A stretch of 64,000 bases of DNA from Manganibacter manganicus. Its GTDB lineage: Bacteria > Pseudomonadota > Alphaproteobacteria > Rhizobiales > Rhizobiaceae. Positions within the stretch are counted from its first letter, which is position 1. The number at the start of each line of letters is the position of its first letter. The DNA is taken from NCBI RefSeq assembly GCF_002075885.1, contig NZ_MDET01000017.1, positions 1 through 64,000 of the forward strand, written 5' to 3'. Below are positions 36,807 to 45,532 of this stretch, one piece after another. The translations under genes were made by a program, and so were the position numbers. The notes beneath the pieces were generated by a model. It was not told where the DNA came from. It was given only the letters and a program-made list of their open reading frames with translations, and did not search any database.

Positions 36807-38717
36807 TCAGCCGGTATGGTCGCCGTCGACCATCTGGTCGTAGTTCCCCCCGACGACCGTCTGGCTGAGCAGATTTTCCATCATGTTGGCGCCCATCACG
36901 ATGCTCTGGTTGAAGGCGCTGGTATCGATGGCCGCATCGGCATGGGCTTCCGAAAGGCCGTTGACATAGCCGTCATGGCCGTTGTTGGAACCCCAGGTGC
37001 CGCCGTCGCCGCCGGCACCGCCGGCCCCGTTGGTCACGACGCCGCCCATGCCGCCCATGCCGCCGTCGCCGCCGGTTCCGCCGTAGCCGAGACCGTCGCC
37101 GGCCACCGGCACGACGATCGTGTCGCCGCCGAAGGCGAAGCCGCCGAAGCCGCCATCACCGCCAACGCCCGCACCCGTGCCCGCACCCTGGCCGGTTCCT
37201 TCACCGAGGCCAAGACCGAGCGCGTCGCCGCCATTGCCCGCCATGCCGCCGGCACCGCCCATCGGGCCGTCACCGCCGAAGCCGGCGCCCAGTCCGAGCG
37301 AATCGGCATAGCCGCCGTCGCCGCTGTCGGCATTGCCGCTGTCGCCGCCGGTGCCGCTGCCGAAGCCGAGGCCGGCCGCGTCGCCGCTGTCACCGCCGGA
37401 AGCGATGCCGCTGTCGCCGCCAGTGCCGGTGCCATTGCCGGCACCCGAACCGCTGCCGCTGCCGCCATCGCCGCCGTTGCCGGCATCGGCCGCATTCGCG
37501 GAATCCCCGGCCACGCCGACACCGAGGCCGAGCAAGCCGAGACCGGCGCCGAACGCGTTGCCGCCGCCATCGGCGCCACCGCCGTCACCACCATCGCCGC
37601 CGCTGCCGGTTCCAGCGCCGGTTCCTGCGCCCGCGCCGCTGCCGCCAGGGCCGCTGCCGGCGCCACCGCCGTCGCCGCTGCCGCTGGCACCGAGGCCGAG
37701 GCCCGCGCCAAGTCCGCCGTCGCCGGAAGCGGCGTCGCCGCTGTTTCCGCCGGTCGCCGTGGATGCGCCGGAACCGGAGCCGGAACCGCCATCGCCATCG
37801 GCATCACCGCCATTGGCGTTGCCGCCCGCGGCGCCCTGCGCGCCAGCGAGCCCGAGGCCGAGCCCGAGACCAAGTCCGAGGCCGAGGCCCGTTCCGGCTC
37901 CGCCGGCCGCGCCGTTGCCGCCCGCCGTATCGCCACCCTGGCCCATGCCGGCCGCCGAGCCGCCAATGCCGAGGCCGCCGAGATTATGGCCTTCGCCGCC
38001 GGCGCCGCCATTGGCCGTGCCCTGGCCGCCGCCGCCGGCGCCGTTGCCGCCGGCATCGATGCCCGTGCCGGAGCTCGCATCGCCGCCATTGGCATTGCCG
38101 TTCTGCCAGAAGCCGCCATCGTTCGACAGCGAGGCGCCGTCAAGCGAGTCGTTGTCGCTCAGATTGTTGATCTGGGCCAGCGAAACCGCGGTGTCGTTGC
38201 CTTCGCCGTTGAGCGAGCCGTTCAGGAGATCGTTGAACGACGCGCCGTCGCCGGGATTGTAGAAGATCTGGCCGTCATGGTTGACCAGCATCTGGTCGAT
38301 GCGCGAGCCATTGTCGAGCCTGACATCGGTGACGTCGCGATTGCTCGGTTCATAGCCGGAAAGGTCGAGCCCGACATCGACATTCACATGCGTGTCGCTG
38401 GTGTTGGTGTTGTGGTTCGTGTTGGTGCTGGTGTTCTCGTTGGTATTGGTGCTCTCGTTGATGGCCTTGTTGAGATTGGCGTTGAGGTTTCCGCTCAGGT
38501 TGAGATTGCCGTTCCCGTTCAGGCTGAGATTGCCATTCTCGTTACCGTTCTCATTACCGTTGCCGTTCTCATTGCCATTGGTGTTCCCATTGGTGGAATC
38601 ACTGGTTTGCCATTGGCCCTGGTCCTGGGTCTGGCTCTGATCGCCGTCATCCGAACCCTGGTCGATAGTGTAGGTGTTGAAATCACCGATACTGTTGATG
38701 GTGTTGTTCTTAGCCAT
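36807..38717 (-). CDS. Asn- and Gly-rich repeat protein, predicted type I secretion substrate
   Basis: A 636-residue protein. After MAKNNTINSIGDFNTYTIDQ come Asn-Gly repeats (43-82) and an Asn-Thr tract (86-107). Residues 110-200 look globular and contain LAQINNLSDND, the motif of the 705-residue neighbour. Residues 205-580 are almost pure Gly/Ala/Asp/Ser with GGDGG-like units. The C terminus (580-636) is mixed again, with VVGGNYDQMVDGDHTG, which recalls IGGNYYDANII of the neighbour. No signal peptide. GAGG precedes ATG 38717. First gene of the secretion operon. Function unknown; a fibre- or gel-forming exoprotein is my inference. Confidence 0.72.
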   Translation of the reverse strand: MAKNNTINSIGDFNTYTIDQGSDDGDQSQTQDQGQWQTSDSTNGNTNGNENGNGNENGNENGNLSLNGNGNLNLSGNLNANLNKAINESTNTNENTSTNTNHNTNTSDTHVNVDVGLDLSGYEPSNRDVTDVRLDNGSRIDQMLVNHDGQIFYNPGDGASFNDLLNGSLNGEGNDTAVSLAQINNLSDNDSLDGASLSNDGGFWQNGNANGGDASSGTGIDAGGNGAGGGGQGTANGGAGGEGHNLGGLGIGGSAAGMGQGGDTAGGNGAAGGAGTGLGLGLGLGLGLGLAGAQGAAGGNANGGDADGDGGSGSGSGASTATGGNSGDAASGDGGLGAGLGLGASGSGDGGGAGSGPGGSGAGAGTGAGTGSGGDGGDGGGADGGGNAFGAGLGLLGLGVGVAGDSANAADAGNGGDGGSGSGSGAGNGTGTGGDSGIASGGDSGDAAGLGFGSGTGGDSGNADSGDGGYADSLGLGAGFGGDGPMGGAGGMAGNGGDALGLGLGEGTGQGAGTGAGVGGDGGFGGFAFGGDTIVVPVAGDGLGYGGTGGDGGMGGMGGVVTNGAGGAGGDGGTWGSNNGHDGYVNGLSEAHADAAIDTSAFNQSIVMGANMMENLLSQTVVGGNYDQMVDGDHTG

Positions 38718-39212
38718 GTCGCTACCTCACATTGAAGGCCGGAACGGCATGACCCCATTCGATCTTACAAAGGGCCTCGACCACGCCGGCGGTTGCGAAA
38801 CAGGGGCATCGCGAGTTGCGGTACGAAACGACGGACATGGTTCGACCGCCGATGACCCTGGCATGAAGGCGGCGGTATCGAGCCTGCGGTGGCAACGCGT
38901 CCCGGCCAGCAACCGCTGGACGCCGGAACAGGCCACCGGAATCAGGATCATGCCGCATCCCGGATTTCCGGGACGGTGCAGTTTGGCGCCGGGGGCAATG
39001 CACGGCTAGCTGCCCGAAGGGCTAGGCGGCGGCGCATCGGCCTAGGGTCATAGACCGCGCCGACCGCCCATCGGCTAAGCCTCTACGCCTAACGAGGGAA
39101 AGCGGGTCACGCCCGGACCACTCTGTTTGACGCATGCAATGCGCCATTGAATCAAGGCCGGGGATGGGCACACAATAGGGCCGTCGAAACGGCGGGGCGG
39201 GGCGAGACGGCA
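38718..39212. other. Promoter region of the secretion operon; no gene seen
   Basis: The 495 bp between the divergent genes at 38717 and 39213 hold no convincing ORF. They must carry the promoters of the Asn/Gly-rich protein gene and of the small gene at 39213. I found no clear operator or terminator. Confidence 0.4.
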
Positions 39213-39695
39213 ATGCAGCGGTTTGACGAAATCCTGCTTCTCATCGGGCGGTTGAACTACACCTGGACCAACACCGAAAGCCTGCTCATCCATCTGATCG
39301 CGGGGCTGGCGAAGGTGGACAAGGAAACGGCCATCGTGATTTTCCTGACGCTCAACACAACGCGTGCGCGCATCGATCTCGTCGAGCGGCTGGCGAAAAT
39401 GGCGAAGACGCCGAAGACGGCCAGGAGGGACGTGCTGCCGCTGCTCGACAAGCTCAACCAGCAATCGAAGCTACGCAACAAGTACAATCACTGCATCTAT
39501 TCCTTCGACGCCAAAGGCGACATTTCGCACACCCATCTGATGCGTATTTTCGACGGCAAGGAAACGATCAAATACGGCAAGGTGGAAGCGTTGGACGATG
39601 AGGAGATCGTCCGCATCTCCGCCTGCATCAAGGATATTGCGGAGGTGAACCGTGAGATCTGGGCTGTCGTGCACGCCAACGGTTTTCCGCAATGA
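39213..39695 (+). CDS. Conserved hypothetical helical protein
   Basis: A 160-residue protein starting MQRFDEILLLIGRLNYTWTN, mainly helical, with LLIHLIAGLAKVDKETAIVI and a middle basic part (KTPKTARRDVLPLLDKLNQQ). I recognise no named domain; the overall look (TESLL, RNKYNHCIYS) is that of small proteins seen singly in many Rhizobiales genomes. Its last ~68 bp overlap the 3' end of the GDP-fucose synthase gene on the opposite strand. It lies between the secretion and polysaccharide operons. Confidence 0.65.
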   Translation: MQRFDEILLLIGRLNYTWTNTESLLIHLIAGLAKVDKETAIVIFLTLNTTRARIDLVERLAKMAKTPKTARRDVLPLLDKLNQQSKLRNKYNHCIYSFDAKGDISHTHLMRIFDGKETIKYGKVEALDDEEIVRISACIKDIAEVNREIWAVVHANGFPQ

Positions 39696-40665
39696 CCGTG
39701 CGCCCGTCACCGGCGCCCGCCTGCGCGGCGGCGTTTTCCAGATACCAGGCATAGGTCGATGCCAGCCCTTCCTTGAGGCCGATGCGCGCGCGCCATCCCA
39801 TCGCCGCCAGTTTCGAACTGTCCGCCAGCTTGCGCGGTGTGCCGTCGGGTTTGGTGGCGTCGAAGACCAGCTCGCCGTCGAAGCCCACCGCCGCGCAAAC
39901 GGCATGGGCGAGGTCGCGGATCGAAATCTCCGTGCCCGAGCCGACATTGACCGGCCCTTCGCCGCTATAGTTTTCGGCCAGAAAGACCAGCGCGTCGGCA
40001 AGGTCGTCGACATGCAGGAATTCGCGCAGCGGCTTGCCGCTGCCCCACACGCAAAGGCCCGGCGCGCGCGCCAGCCGGGCCTCGTGCGCCTTGCGGATCA
40101 GGGCGGGCAGCACATGGCTGGTCTCGAGATCGAAATTGTCGCCGGGGCCGTAGAGATTGGCCGGCTGCGCCGAGATGAAATCGCAGCCATGCTGGCGCCG
40201 GTATGCCTGGGCGAGCTTGATGCCGGCGATCTTGGCCAGCGCATACCATTCGTTGGTGGGTTCGAGCGGGCCGCCAAGCAGCGCCTCTTCCGGAATGGGC
40301 TGCGGCGCCAGCTTGGGATAGACGCAGGTTGACCCCAGCAGCACCAGCTTCTCCACGCCGGCCAGCCGCGCCGCATGCACGATATTGGCCTCGATCATCA
40401 GATTGTCGTAGATGAAATCGGCCGGGTAGCGGTCATTGGCATGGATGCCGCCAACCCTGGCGGCGGCCATGAAAACCACCTGCGGCTTCTCGCTCGCCAT
40501 CCAGGCCTCGACTTCGGCCTGCCGGCGCAGGTCCAGCCTTTCGCGCCCCACCGTCAGCAGTTCGACATTCTCCGCCGCAAGCCTTCGCGCCAGCGCCGCG
40601 CCGACCAGCCCGCGATGGCCGGCGACCCAGACCCGCTTGCCCGAAATATCGTATGCTGCGCGCAT
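39628..40665 (-). CDS. fcl: GDP-L-fucose synthase
   Basis: Epimerase/reductase that turns GDP-4-keto-6-deoxy-mannose into GDP-L-fucose. It has the NAD(P) loop GHRGLVGAALARRL, the LLGSTCVYPKLAPQPIPE segment and the catalytic Y-x3-K in EWYALAKIAGIK. Its 345 residues exceed the usual ~315, with an Arg-rich tail that overlaps the convergent gene. Last gene of the polysaccharide operon, 16 bp after the GDP-mannose gene. GDP-mannose 4,6-dehydratase (gmd), which makes its substrate, is not in the window. Confidence 0.92.
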   Translation of the reverse strand: MRAAYDISGKRVWVAGHRGLVGAALARRLAAENVELLTVGRERLDLRRQAEVEAWMASEKPQVVFMAAARVGGIHANDRYPADFIYDNLMIEANIVHAARLAGVEKLVLLGSTCVYPKLAPQPIPEEALLGGPLEPTNEWYALAKIAGIKLAQAYRRQHGCDFISAQPANLYGPGDNFDLETSHVLPALIRKAHEARLARAPGLCVWGSGKPLREFLHVDDLADALVFLAENYSGEGPVNVGSGTEISIRDLAHAVCAAVGFDGELVFDATKPDGTPRKLADSSKLAAMGWRARIGLKEGLASTYAWYLENAAAQAGAGDGRTVIAENRWRARQPRSHGSPPQYP

Positions 40666-40681
40666 CGGCGTTCCCTTTCCG

Positions 40682-42151
40682 TCAGACCGCTTGGCCGGCC
40701 AGCGCATCGGCACCGACGGGCCTGGAGGCCAAAGGGGCGGCCATGGCCGGCGCCCGGTTATAGTCGTCGGCCAGCCGCTCTATGTCGTCCTCGCCGAGAT
40801 AATTGCCGGTCTGCACCTCGATCAGCACGACCGGCATCGTACCATGATTGGCGAGCCGATGAACCGCGCCGAGCGGAACATAGACCGACTCGTTGGGGCC
40901 GAGCGTCTCCACCGTGTCGCCGATCGTCACCTCGGCGCGGCCATCCACCACCACCCAATGTTCGGTGCGGTGCCGGTGACGCTGCAACGAAAGCACGCCG
41001 CCCGGCTTCACCACGATGCGCTTGACCTGATAGCGGGTGCCGATATCGAGCCTCTCGTAATTGCCCCATGGCCGAAAGATCTGCAGGGCTTCGTCGGCTT
41101 CGGCACGGCCGCCTTGCTTGAATGCGGCGACGAGGTCCTTGACGGCCTCGCAATGTGCCTTGCCGGCCACCAGCACCGCATCGGGCGTGGTCACGACGAC
41201 CGTGTCGTCCATTCCGACCAGCGCCGTCAGCCGGCCTTGCGAATGGACCAGATTGTTGCTGCCGCCAAGGATCGAAACGTCGCCGATAGTGGCATTGCCG
41301 CGCGCGTCCTTTTCGATCACGTCGGCCAGCGATCCCCAACTGCCGACATCCGACCAGCGATAGGAAACCGGCAGCACGGCGGCTCGGTTGGTCTTTTCCA
41401 TGACCGCGTGATCGACGGAGATCGCCGCCGTTTTCGCAAAGGCGCTACGATCGAGCCGCAGGAAATCCAGATCCCGCTCGGCACGATCCACGGCCTTGCC
41501 GACGCATTCGAGAATATCGGGCCGCAGCCGCTTCAGTTCGGTGAGGAAATGCGCCGCGCGGAAAAGAAAATTGCCGCTGTTCCACAGATAGCCGGCGGCA
41601 ACGCAGGCGCTGGCCATCTCGCGCGGCGGCTTTTCGATGAAATGGCCGATGGTGAACGCCTCGACGATCGGCGTGCCGGCCAGAATGTAGCCATAGGCGG
41701 TGGACGGCTGATCCGGCTTGACGCCGAAGGTCACGATATAGCGCGACAGCGCCTCCGGCACGGCCATGGCGACCGCGTCGCAGAAGGCCATGGCATCGGG
41801 GATGTGATGGTCGGCGGCCAGCGCCAGCACCATGGCGTCCGGATCCCGCTTCAGCGCGGCCAGGCAGCCGGCGGCAATGGCGGCGCATGAGTTGCGCGCC
41901 ACCGGTTCGAGCAGGATATCGGCGCCGACGCCGATTTCGAGCAGGTCCTCGGCAATCAGGAAGCGGTGAGGATCGGCGCCGACGACGATCGGTCGCTCGT
42001 CGAAGATGGCGGCACGGCAGCGCAGCACCGTTTCCTGAAACAGCGAGCGGCGCGTGCCCAGGCACAGGAACTGCTTGGGCTTCGAGGCGCGCGACAGCGG
42101 CCACAAGCGCGTGCCGGCGCCGCCGCTCAGAATCAATGGAATGACCTTCAT
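40682..42151 (-). CDS. Mannose-1-phosphate guanylyltransferase / mannose-6-phosphate isomerase
   Basis: Makes GDP-mannose. A 489-residue bifunctional type: N-terminal nucleotidyltransferase with LSGGAGTRLWPLSRASKPKQ and FIEKPP, a linker, then a C-terminal cupin of the type II isomerase (PWGNYERLDIG; QRHRHRTEHWVVVDG). Like AlgA/XanB/RfbK-M proteins in length. Provides precursor for the fucose synthase next to it. ATG 42151; gap of 48 bp to the flippase gene. Confidence 0.93.
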   Translation of the reverse strand: MKVIPLILSGGAGTRLWPLSRASKPKQFLCLGTRRSLFQETVLRCRAAIFDERPIVVGADPHRFLIAEDLLEIGVGADILLEPVARNSCAAIAAGCLAALKRDPDAMVLALAADHHIPDAMAFCDAVAMAVPEALSRYIVTFGVKPDQPSTAYGYILAGTPIVEAFTIGHFIEKPPREMASACVAAGYLWNSGNFLFRAAHFLTELKRLRPDILECVGKAVDRAERDLDFLRLDRSAFAKTAAISVDHAVMEKTNRAAVLPVSYRWSDVGSWGSLADVIEKDARGNATIGDVSILGGSNNLVHSQGRLTALVGMDDTVVVTTPDAVLVAGKAHCEAVKDLVAAFKQGGRAEADEALQIFRPWGNYERLDIGTRYQVKRIVVKPGGVLSLQRHRHRTEHWVVVDGRAEVTIGDTVETLGPNESVYVPLGAVHRLANHGTMPVVLIEVQTGNYLGEDDIERLADDYNRAPAMAAPLASRPVGADALAGQAV

Positions 42152-42199
42152 TTCAATACCCCTCCGCACTTGAACGCCCTGCAATGACCCGACTGCCGG

Positions 42200-43672
42200 C
42201 TACAATCGCGATGCCGCCGCATTCCTTCTCCAGACCCACGCCGAAAGAGAAATCCAGATTCCGACGATCTCCCGTTTCAGGGGATGATCGACGAACGCCA
42301 GCACTATCCCCCAGCCGGCCGCGCCGCCGGCGACCGCCGCCATGGTTTGCAGCCAGCCGAGATCGAAGCCGGTCGGCGACAGGGCCACGATGATGACCGG
42401 CACGAATGCCGTGCCCATCGCCAGGGCCGCGCTGTGCCGTCCGGCGCGCGCCAGTTCGGCCCAGCCAAGGCCGATGACCGGGCTGACATAGCGATAGGCG
42501 ATCAGCATTTGCAGCGGCGCCACCACCAGCATGCTGGCGGCGACCGCATCGAGGCTGTGGAGCGCCGCGACGATCAGGATCAGGAACGAGGGCGGCAGGC
42601 TGGTGAGGCTCGCCCGCAAGGCGTCGTGCACGCGCCCCGCCGCCACCAGAACCGGGAAGGTCAGGGCGGCGGGGGCGAGCGCCATATTGGCCAGCGCGAT
42701 GAAACGGACCAGCGGCGGAACCGCGCCCCACTGCGCGCCGAGCAGGATATCGACCACCGGATCGGCCAGCAGGCAAAGCATGATGAGGGCCGGCCATTGC
42801 ACCGCCGTTATCAGGCTGAGGCCATGCAGATAATAGGCCTTGAGCGAGTCTCCGGCGCGCGCCTGCGCCGCGAAGGCGGGCAGGACGACCGGGTGCAGGG
42901 CCGAGACCACGGCGCGGTCCGGCAATTGGCACACGGTGAGCGCCCGCGCGTAAAGGCCGACCGCATCGAAGCCGAGCATCTTGCCGAAGGCAAGGCGGGG
43001 CAGCATGTCATAGGCGATGTTCGAGACGGTGATGAGCGAGGAGACGGTGCCGAACGACAGGAGTTCTCGCGTGCGGGCGAAGGAAACGCGGAAAATCCAG
43101 AAATTGCGCCGCACCGCCGTCGCCAGCGCCGCGATCGTGAAACTGGCGCCGACAAAACCCCACGCATAGCTGACCGGGCCGAAGCCGGCGAGGCCGAGCG
43201 TGACGGTGATGGCGAAGGCGACCAGCGCCGCGGCGACATTGATGCCGGCGATGACATTGAAGGCGAGTTCGCGCTGCAACAATGCCATGACCGGGCTGGA
43301 AAAGGGAATGGCGAGGAAGCCGAGCGCGGCCACGACGAGCAGCGTCCTCAATTGCGGCGCGTCGTAGAAGGTGGCCAGCCAGCCGGCCCCGCAATAGATG
43401 ATCGCCCCCATCGTCAGCGAAAAGAACAGCGTCAGCGTGAAGGCGGACTGCACGACACTGCGCTCGATCTGCTTTTCCTGGATGATATAGACGCCGACGC
43501 CGAAGGTGCGGAAATTGTCGGCCAGCATGATGACCGCATTGGCGGTCATGTAGAGCCCGGTTTCGGCCGGCGTCAGGATGCGCGCCATCACCATCGTCGT
43601 CGCCACGAGCAGGATCTGCGCCAGATATTTCTCGATGACCGAAAAGGCGATGGACCGGCGCACCGTGTTCAT
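42200..43672 (-). CDS. Polysaccharide flippase (Wzx/MATE-like, oligosaccharide repeat export)
   Basis: A 490-residue inner-membrane protein with about 12-14 hydrophobic segments; the start SVIEKYLAQILLVATTMVMA and ARILTPAETGLY are typical of the polysaccharide_synt family. It should move lipid-linked repeat units across the inner membrane. Overlaps the glycosyltransferase gene by 4 bp. No Wzy polymerase is evident in the operon. Confidence 0.88.
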   Translation of the reverse strand: MNTVRRSIAFSVIEKYLAQILLVATTMVMARILTPAETGLYMTANAVIMLADNFRTFGVGVYIIQEKQIERSVVQSAFTLTLFFSLTMGAIIYCGAGWLATFYDAPQLRTLLVVAALGFLAIPFSSPVMALLQRELAFNVIAGINVAAALVAFAITVTLGLAGFGPVSYAWGFVGASFTIAALATAVRRNFWIFRVSFARTRELLSFGTVSSLITVSNIAYDMLPRLAFGKMLGFDAVGLYARALTVCQLPDRAVVSALHPVVLPAFAAQARAGDSLKAYYLHGLSLITAVQWPALIMLCLLADPVVDILLGAQWGAVPPLVRFIALANMALAPAALTFPVLVAAGRVHDALRASLTSLPPSFLILIVAALHSLDAVAASMLVVAPLQMLIAYRYVSPVIGLGWAELARAGRHSAALAMGTAFVPVIIVALSPTGFDLGWLQTMAAVAGGAAGWGIVLAFVDHPLKREIVGIWISLSAWVWRRNAAASRL

Positions 43673-45528
43673 GGGCGTATGTCCGGAGGAGTCGGGGCGG
43701 GGCGGTTCGGCATCGCCCGCCTGTGCCCGGCTCTGCCTGAAAGGCGCTCATGCGACGCCAGAACGGCATCGCGCACCTTGCGCAGTCGCCGCCTGTACGC
43801 CGGCGCGATCAGGTTGCGCGCCAGATGGCGAAAATACCGGAACTCGCGCATAGCCGGTATGTTCGGCATGCGGCCCGCGGTCAGCAGCCCTGCCGCCATG
43901 CGGCCGAAGCCGGCATGGACCGGCATGGCCCCGCCGACGCGGCGGGCACCACGCCGGCCGGCCGGACCGGCTTCGCCGCGCATCTCGCCGGCAAGCCGGA
44001 CCTGCCCGCAGCGCTCCAGTATATCCGCGAACCAGGCGAACCATTCCGGATCGCTTCGCTGGCAAAGCCGGTGGATGCTCTTGCGGTTCGCGCCGATGGC
44101 GGTGTCCGGCCGCGCGCCGCCTCGCACTTCGAGCACCGCTTGCGCGCGCCGCAACTCGCGATGCGACAGGCGCGGATAGAAATGCAGCAATCTCAGCGCC
44201 CGCGCGGCATCGCCGCGGCAGGCCAGCGCCAGAAGGAAATAGCTCCATTCGACCGGATCGGGGTCGGCCGCGCCATAGTCGACCGTGGTCGTCTCGATGA
44301 GTTCGGCAAGCAGGCGGCAGGCACGGTCCGCCTCGCCCATATGCAGGGCGCAGAGCGCCAGGCCGAACCGGGCTTCCGGAAGGTACGACACGTAATCGAG
44401 GCAGCTTGCATAATTTCGTCCGGCTTCTTCCGGATTTCCATGTGCCAGCAGCGTCTCGGCTTCTTCGAGCAAGGCCCGGTCGGGTGCGTCGACAATGATG
44501 CGCGCGCTTTCGGGTGCCGATTTTTCGGCCTTGACGAGATCGCCGAACGGGCCGTTCTGGACGATCTTTTCGTCAGGGCGCAATTGGCTTTGCAGCATGA
44601 ACCACTGATGGATCTGCGGCCTGTGCCGCAGCGTGTGGCGGCCATGGACCAGCGCGTGGCCGGCTTCGCTGATGCGGCTCAGTTCCCGCGGATTGGCGAA
44701 CAGATGATCCAGCACTTGCCCGACATTGCGATGGTCGGCGAAAACGCAGTTTTCCATATCGACGAAACCGGCCGCGTCCAGTGCGGGGGTGCGCTCGGTG
44801 AGCAGGCAGGCGCCGGTTGCGGGGATCTCGAAATGCTTGCGCACGACCTCGCCGGCAAACGTTCCGCAGGTCGGCACGACAAGGCTGGCATTGAGGGCGC
44901 GCGCATAGGCTTCGCCCGAAAGCAGATGCGCGGCGTGCGCGCTGGCATAGTCGTATTGCGGGGAAACAAGGCATGGATACCGGTCGCGGATCAGCGGGAA
45001 GACCGACTGGCGCCATGGATAGAGCCCGTAGACCTGGCCGGTCAGCGTCACCGGAACGACCTTGTGCTGGCCATAGTCGCGAAACACGTCCGGATCGATG
45101 AAGTTCGGCCACACGAACAGGTTCGGCCCCAGTTCGGGCATGTAATGCGGCGTCAGCGTGCCGATGGAGAAGCAGGTCTCGATGCCCCATTGCTCCATGT
45201 CGGAGAGAAAGCCGGCGCGGCGGTCGCACCAGGCATCGGCGTTGTGCAGCCCGAGCCTGGGAATGGCGGGATTGGCGCCTGTATTGCCGATTTTCAGCCG
45301 CCGTGAGCCGTGCGAGCGATAACCGGCCTCGAACAGAGCGAGATCGGGCTCATGCCTGTCGCAGATTTCGGCGTAGTCGCAATCATGGGATACGACCACG
45401 ACATCGAAATGCGTCTCCAGGCATTTCACCTGCTGCTGCATGTGCAGCAGCAAATAGCCGGACGCATCGGCATTGGGGCTGTGGTCCCATTGGAAAAAGA
45501 CGAGCTTCGGCTTGCTCCGGGCATTCAT
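43669..45528 (-). CDS. Glycosyltransferase with C-terminal helical repeat region
   Basis: A 619-residue protein. Residues 1-310 look like a GT-B glycosyltransferase of the CgeB/DUF3880-like kind, with KHFEIPATGACLLTERTPAL near 230-250, the nucleotide-sugar side. Residues 375-490 form helical repeats of TPR type (LEEAETLLAHGNPEEAGRNY). The basic tail has no known role. Adds a sugar to the lipid-linked unit; donor unknown. Starts at ATG 45528 after the UXS stop with a 4-bp gap. Confidence 0.75.
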   Translation of the reverse strand: MNARSKPKLVFFQWDHSPNADASGYLLLHMQQQVKCLETHFDVVVVSHDCDYAEICDRHEPDLALFEAGYRSHGSRRLKIGNTGANPAIPRLGLHNADAWCDRRAGFLSDMEQWGIETCFSIGTLTPHYMPELGPNLFVWPNFIDPDVFRDYGQHKVVPVTLTGQVYGLYPWRQSVFPLIRDRYPCLVSPQYDYASAHAAHLLSGEAYARALNASLVVPTCGTFAGEVVRKHFEIPATGACLLTERTPALDAAGFVDMENCVFADHRNVGQVLDHLFANPRELSRISEAGHALVHGRHTLRHRPQIHQWFMLQSQLRPDEKIVQNGPFGDLVKAEKSAPESARIIVDAPDRALLEEAETLLAHGNPEEAGRNYASCLDYVSYLPEARFGLALCALHMGEADRACRLLAELIETTTVDYGAADPDPVEWSYFLLALACRGDAARALRLLHFYPRLSHRELRRAQAVLEVRGGARPDTAIGANRKSIHRLCQRSDPEWFAWFADILERCGQVRLAGEMRGEAGPAGRRGARRVGGAMPVHAGFGRMAAGLLTAGRMPNIPAMREFRYFRHLARNLIAPAYRRRLRKVRDAVLASHERLSGRAGHRRAMPNRPAPTPPDIRP

Positions 45529-45532
45529 GGGG

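Noticed and set aside
36990..38110. Regular short repeats that could suggest a CRISPR array
   Set aside because: Units are GC-rich codon repeats of varied length with no constant repeat-spacer pattern, and the frame codes for Gly-rich protein.
37333..38262. Pro-rich plus-strand frame (309 codons), collagen-like at first sight
   Set aside because: It is the complement of the Gly-rich tract (GGC/GCC), with no start context.
34649..38735. Long plus-strand open frames (739 and 644 codons) opposite the two repeat proteins
   Set aside because: The minus-strand frames have ribosome sites, operon spacing and shared motifs. The plus frames mirror repetitive Gly codons as Ala/Pro runs.
42284..45306. 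Plus-strand frames of 631 and 518 codons opposite the flippase and glycosyltransferase
   Set aside because: Shadows of conserved genes; composition dominated by Arg, His and Gln.
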